This document shows positions 4,627 through 6,303 of a stretch of 6,303 nt of DNA, piece after piece (position 1 is the stretch's first letter; every line of letters starts with the position of its first letter). A model generated the notes under the pieces. The model did no database searches, had not been told where the DNA came from, and worked only from the letters and a program-made list of their open reading frames with translations. The stretch spans positions 1 through 6,303 of the forward strand of contig CAMHMM010000113.1 in the NCBI GenBank assembly GCA_946186215.1, read 5' to 3'. The stretch is from an uncultured Ruminococcus sp. Its GTDB lineage: Bacteria; Bacillota; Clostridia; Oscillospirales; Ruminococcaceae. A program made the translations under genes and the position numbers.

Positions 4627-6303
4627 TAAAGATAGCATCTACCGCAGGCTTCTGCTTCGGTGTTAAAAGAGCCGTAGAGCTTGCGCTGAACACAGAAAAC
4701 TGCTGTACGCTCGGCGAGCTTATCCATAACAGGCAGGTCACAGAAGAGCTTGCCGCAAAGGGCATTGAGATAATCAATGACATAGATAAAGCGCAGGGCA
4801 GGACGGTAGTCATCCGTTCACACGGAGTCGGCGCGGAGACCTACAAGGCGCTTAGGGAAAGAAACATCCCCTATGCGGACGGGACCTGTCCATTTGTCAA
4901 GCGCATACAGGATATCGCTGCAAAATGCAGTGCAGAGGGCACTCAGGTCGTGATAGCGGGAGACCGCGATCATCCCGAGGTAAAGGGCATCGCGGAGCAC
5001 GCGGGAAATGCCGTCATAGTCGGCACACCGCAGGAGCTTCGGGAATTTCTTGGAAATAATGATAAAAAGGCCGCGATCGTTTCTCAGACCACTTACAGTC
5101 TGAAAATGTGGGAGGAATGCGTGAAGGCGGCTTCAGAATATACGGATGTGACCGTTTTCAACACGATCTGCCGCGCAACTGCGGACAGACAGAGGGAAGC
5201 GGAGGAGCTTGCGGCTGAGTGTGATGTAATGATCGTTCTTGGCGGTCACCACAGCTCCAACACACGCAAGCTTGCGGAGATCTGCGCAAGGCACTGCACA
5301 GTGTACCACGCGGAGGATCTCAATGAACTACTGATGACAATGCCCACAGGGCGTTTTCATAATGATACCCGAATAGGTATCACTGCCGGAGCTTCGACAC
5401 CGGCACATATAATCAAGGAGGTTGCAAACCACATGAGTGAGCAGATTATGAACGAGGAAGTTTTTAACTTTGAGGAGGCACTTGACGCTTCCTTCAAAAG
5501 AATATATACCGGTAACAGGGTGAAAGGAACGGTCATCTCCGTCGGCAATACTGAGATAGCAGTTGATCTCGGCACAAAGCAGTCCGGCTTTGTATCTCTT
5601 GATGAGCTTACCGACGATCCTTCTCTCAAGCCTTCCGATATTGTAAGCGTAGGCGATGAGATCGACCTTATCGTTGTTAAGATCAACGATGCAGAGGGCA
5701 CAGTTGCTCTTTCCAAGAAGAAGGTTGACGCTATGAAGGGCTTTGACGATATCGTTAAGGCTAAGGAGTCCGGCGAGATCCTCGAAGGCACTGTTACAGG
5801 CCTCGTTAAGGGCGGCGCTATCATCCTCTACAAGGGCGTAAGAGTATTCATCCCCAAGTCTCAGGCATCCGTAAGACGCGATGACAAGATCGAGGATATC
5901 GTAAAGACCGTTCAGAAGTTCAAGGTAATCGAAGTGAACGAGCAGAGAAACAGAGCTGTCGGCTCTATCCGTCAGGTACTCAGCGCAGAGCGTGACGCTG
6001 CTAAGGAGAAGTTCTGGGAGTCCGCTGCAGTCGGCGATGTATTCAAGGGCGAGGTCAAGAGCCTCACAAGCTACGGCGCATTTGTTGATCTGGGCGGCAT
6101 CGACGGAATGGTTCACATCTCCGAGCTCAGCTGGGACAGGATCAAGCATCCCTCCGAGGTAGTAAAGATCGGCGATGTTCTTGAGGTATACATCAAGGAT
6201 CTCGACCGCGAGAAGAACCGCATCTCCCTCGGCTACAAGAAGGATGAGGACAATCCCTGGGTTAAGTTCGACAATGAATACACTGTCGGCGATGTAGTAA
6301 CAG
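4623..6303 (+). CDS. ispH: IspH (HMBPP reductase) fused to ribosomal protein S1, 3' end outside window
   Basis: A single open frame of 560 residues to the right edge, no stop. Residues 1-270 are IspH, the last enzyme of the MEP pathway, reducing HMBPP to IPP and DMAPP with a [4Fe-4S] cluster. Cluster cysteines are C11 (TAGFCFGV), C89 (DGTCPF) and C183 (FNTICRAT); active-site residues H35 (LIHN), H67 (RSHGV), H117 and E119 (DHPEV), the SQTTYS loop (154-159), SSNTRKL (211-217) and TAGASTPA (254-261) are all present, so the enzyme looks intact. After a linker come S1 RNA-binding repeats at about 297-366, 384-453 and 470-540 (the last with GAFVDLGGIDGMVHISELS, best matching the canonical fold), and a fourth begins near 554. 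ATG 4623 overlaps the plsC stop. In-frame fusion of this kind is known in Clostridia. Codon use becomes strongly biased in the S1 part, and an internal ribosome binding site lies at the junction (see that entry). Confidence 0.95.
   Translation, partial: MIKIASTAGFCFGVKRAVELALNTENCCTLGELIHNRQVTEELAAKGIEIINDIDKAQGRTVVIRSHGVGAETYKALRERNIPYADGTCPFVKRIQDIAAKCSAEGTQVVIAGDRDHPEVKGIAEHAGNAVIVGTPQELREFLGNNDKKAAIVSQTTYSLKMWEECVKAASEYTDVTVFNTICRATADRQREAEELAAECDVMIVLGGHHSSNTRKLAEICARHCTVYHAEDLNELLMTMPTGRFHNDTRIGITAGASTPAHIIKEVANHMSEQIMNEEVFNFEEALDASFKRIYTGNRVKGTVISVGNTEIAVDLGTKQSGFVSLDELTDDPSLKPSDIVSVGDEIDLIVVKINDAEGTVALSKKKVDAMKGFDDIVKAKESGEILEGTVTGLVKGGAIILYKGVRVFIPKSQASVRRDDKIEDIVKTVQKFKVIEVNEQRNRAVGSIRQVLSAERDAAKEKFWESAAVGDVFKGEVKSLTSYGAFVDLGGIDGMVHISELSWDRIKHPSEVVKIGDVLEVYIKDLDREKNRISLGYKKDEDNPWVKFDNEYTVGDVVT
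5384..5435 (+). promoter_or_regulatory. Possible internal translation start for free S1
   Basis: Within the ispH-S1 gene, AAGGAGG (5415-5421), a full Shine-Dalgarno match, stands 11 nt ahead of an in-frame ATG (5433-5435, Met271) that begins exactly where IspH homology ends and the S1 linker starts. A 6-bp hairpin TGCCGG (5384-5389) / CCGGCA (5400-5405) lies just upstream. Start here would give an S1 protein without IspH. The bases also encode the IspH C-terminal IIKEVA, which limits how much the match means, and the spacing is at the long end. Initiation here is inferred. Confidence 0.45.

Noticed and set aside
5408..5413. TATAAT just before the internal Shine-Dalgarno in ispH-S1, as an internal promoter
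   Set aside because: There is no -35 match at 16-18 bp and no TG extension, and a start about 7 nt downstream would fall on the Shine-Dalgarno and remove part of it.
2974..6149. Long minus-strand open frames opposite thyX, cmk, plsC and ispH-S1 (up to 273 codons)
   Set aside because: They lie antisense to genes with full family motifs, have no ribosome binding sites and are cysteine- and serine-rich nonsense translations that follow from the codon use of the sense genes.

Overview
The window looks like chromosomal DNA from a low-to-medium-GC Clostridia bacterium, most likely of the Ruminococcus/Oscillospiraceae type. The reasons are the gene order cmk, plsC, ispH fused to ribosomal protein S1, the use of ThyX, Shine-Dalgarno-led genes with several TTG/GTG starts, near-consensus sigma-A promoters, and a Firmicutes-style intergenic repeat. 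The species assignment is inference from these traits; no database was searched.

Layout: (1) 1-495, minus strand: the N-terminal 165 residues of a class A penicillin-binding protein (membrane anchor and start of the GT51 glycosyltransferase domain), preceded by a perfect TTGACA-17-TATAAT promoter. (2) 496-1428: a roughly 930-bp divergent intergenic region with no convincing gene. It holds the PBP promoter, a degenerate dispersed-repeat-like stretch, a two-copy 171-bp-period repeat containing four exact copies of a 12-mer, an extended -10 promoter pointing right, and a structured leader of about 150 nt. (3) 1429-6303, plus strand: six genes packed as one probable operon: a PP2C-type Ser/Thr phosphatase, a YkgJ-like Cys-cluster protein, thyX, cmk, plsC, and an ispH-S1 fusion that runs off the right edge.

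The operon is extremely tight: ATGA overlaps at three junctions, a 26-nt overlap at ykgJ/thyX and a 1-nt gap at thyX/cmk, with no terminator-like hairpin plus U-run inside. Translation coupling is therefore likely. Its products serve dTMP synthesis (ThyX), CMP/dCMP phosphorylation (Cmk), phosphatidic acid synthesis (PlsC), isoprenoid precursor synthesis (IspH) and translation (S1). The phosphatase and the metal-binding-type protein at the head have no obvious biochemical link to these.

The most interesting signal is inside the ispH-S1 fusion. Exactly at the domain boundary there is an AAGGAGG Shine-Dalgarno sequence 11 nt ahead of an in-frame ATG, just after a 6-bp hairpin, and synonymous codon use changes sharply across the boundary (GCG for Ala 15 of 33 before, 0 of 16 after). 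This suggests that a free S1 protein may be made from an internal start in addition to the fusion.
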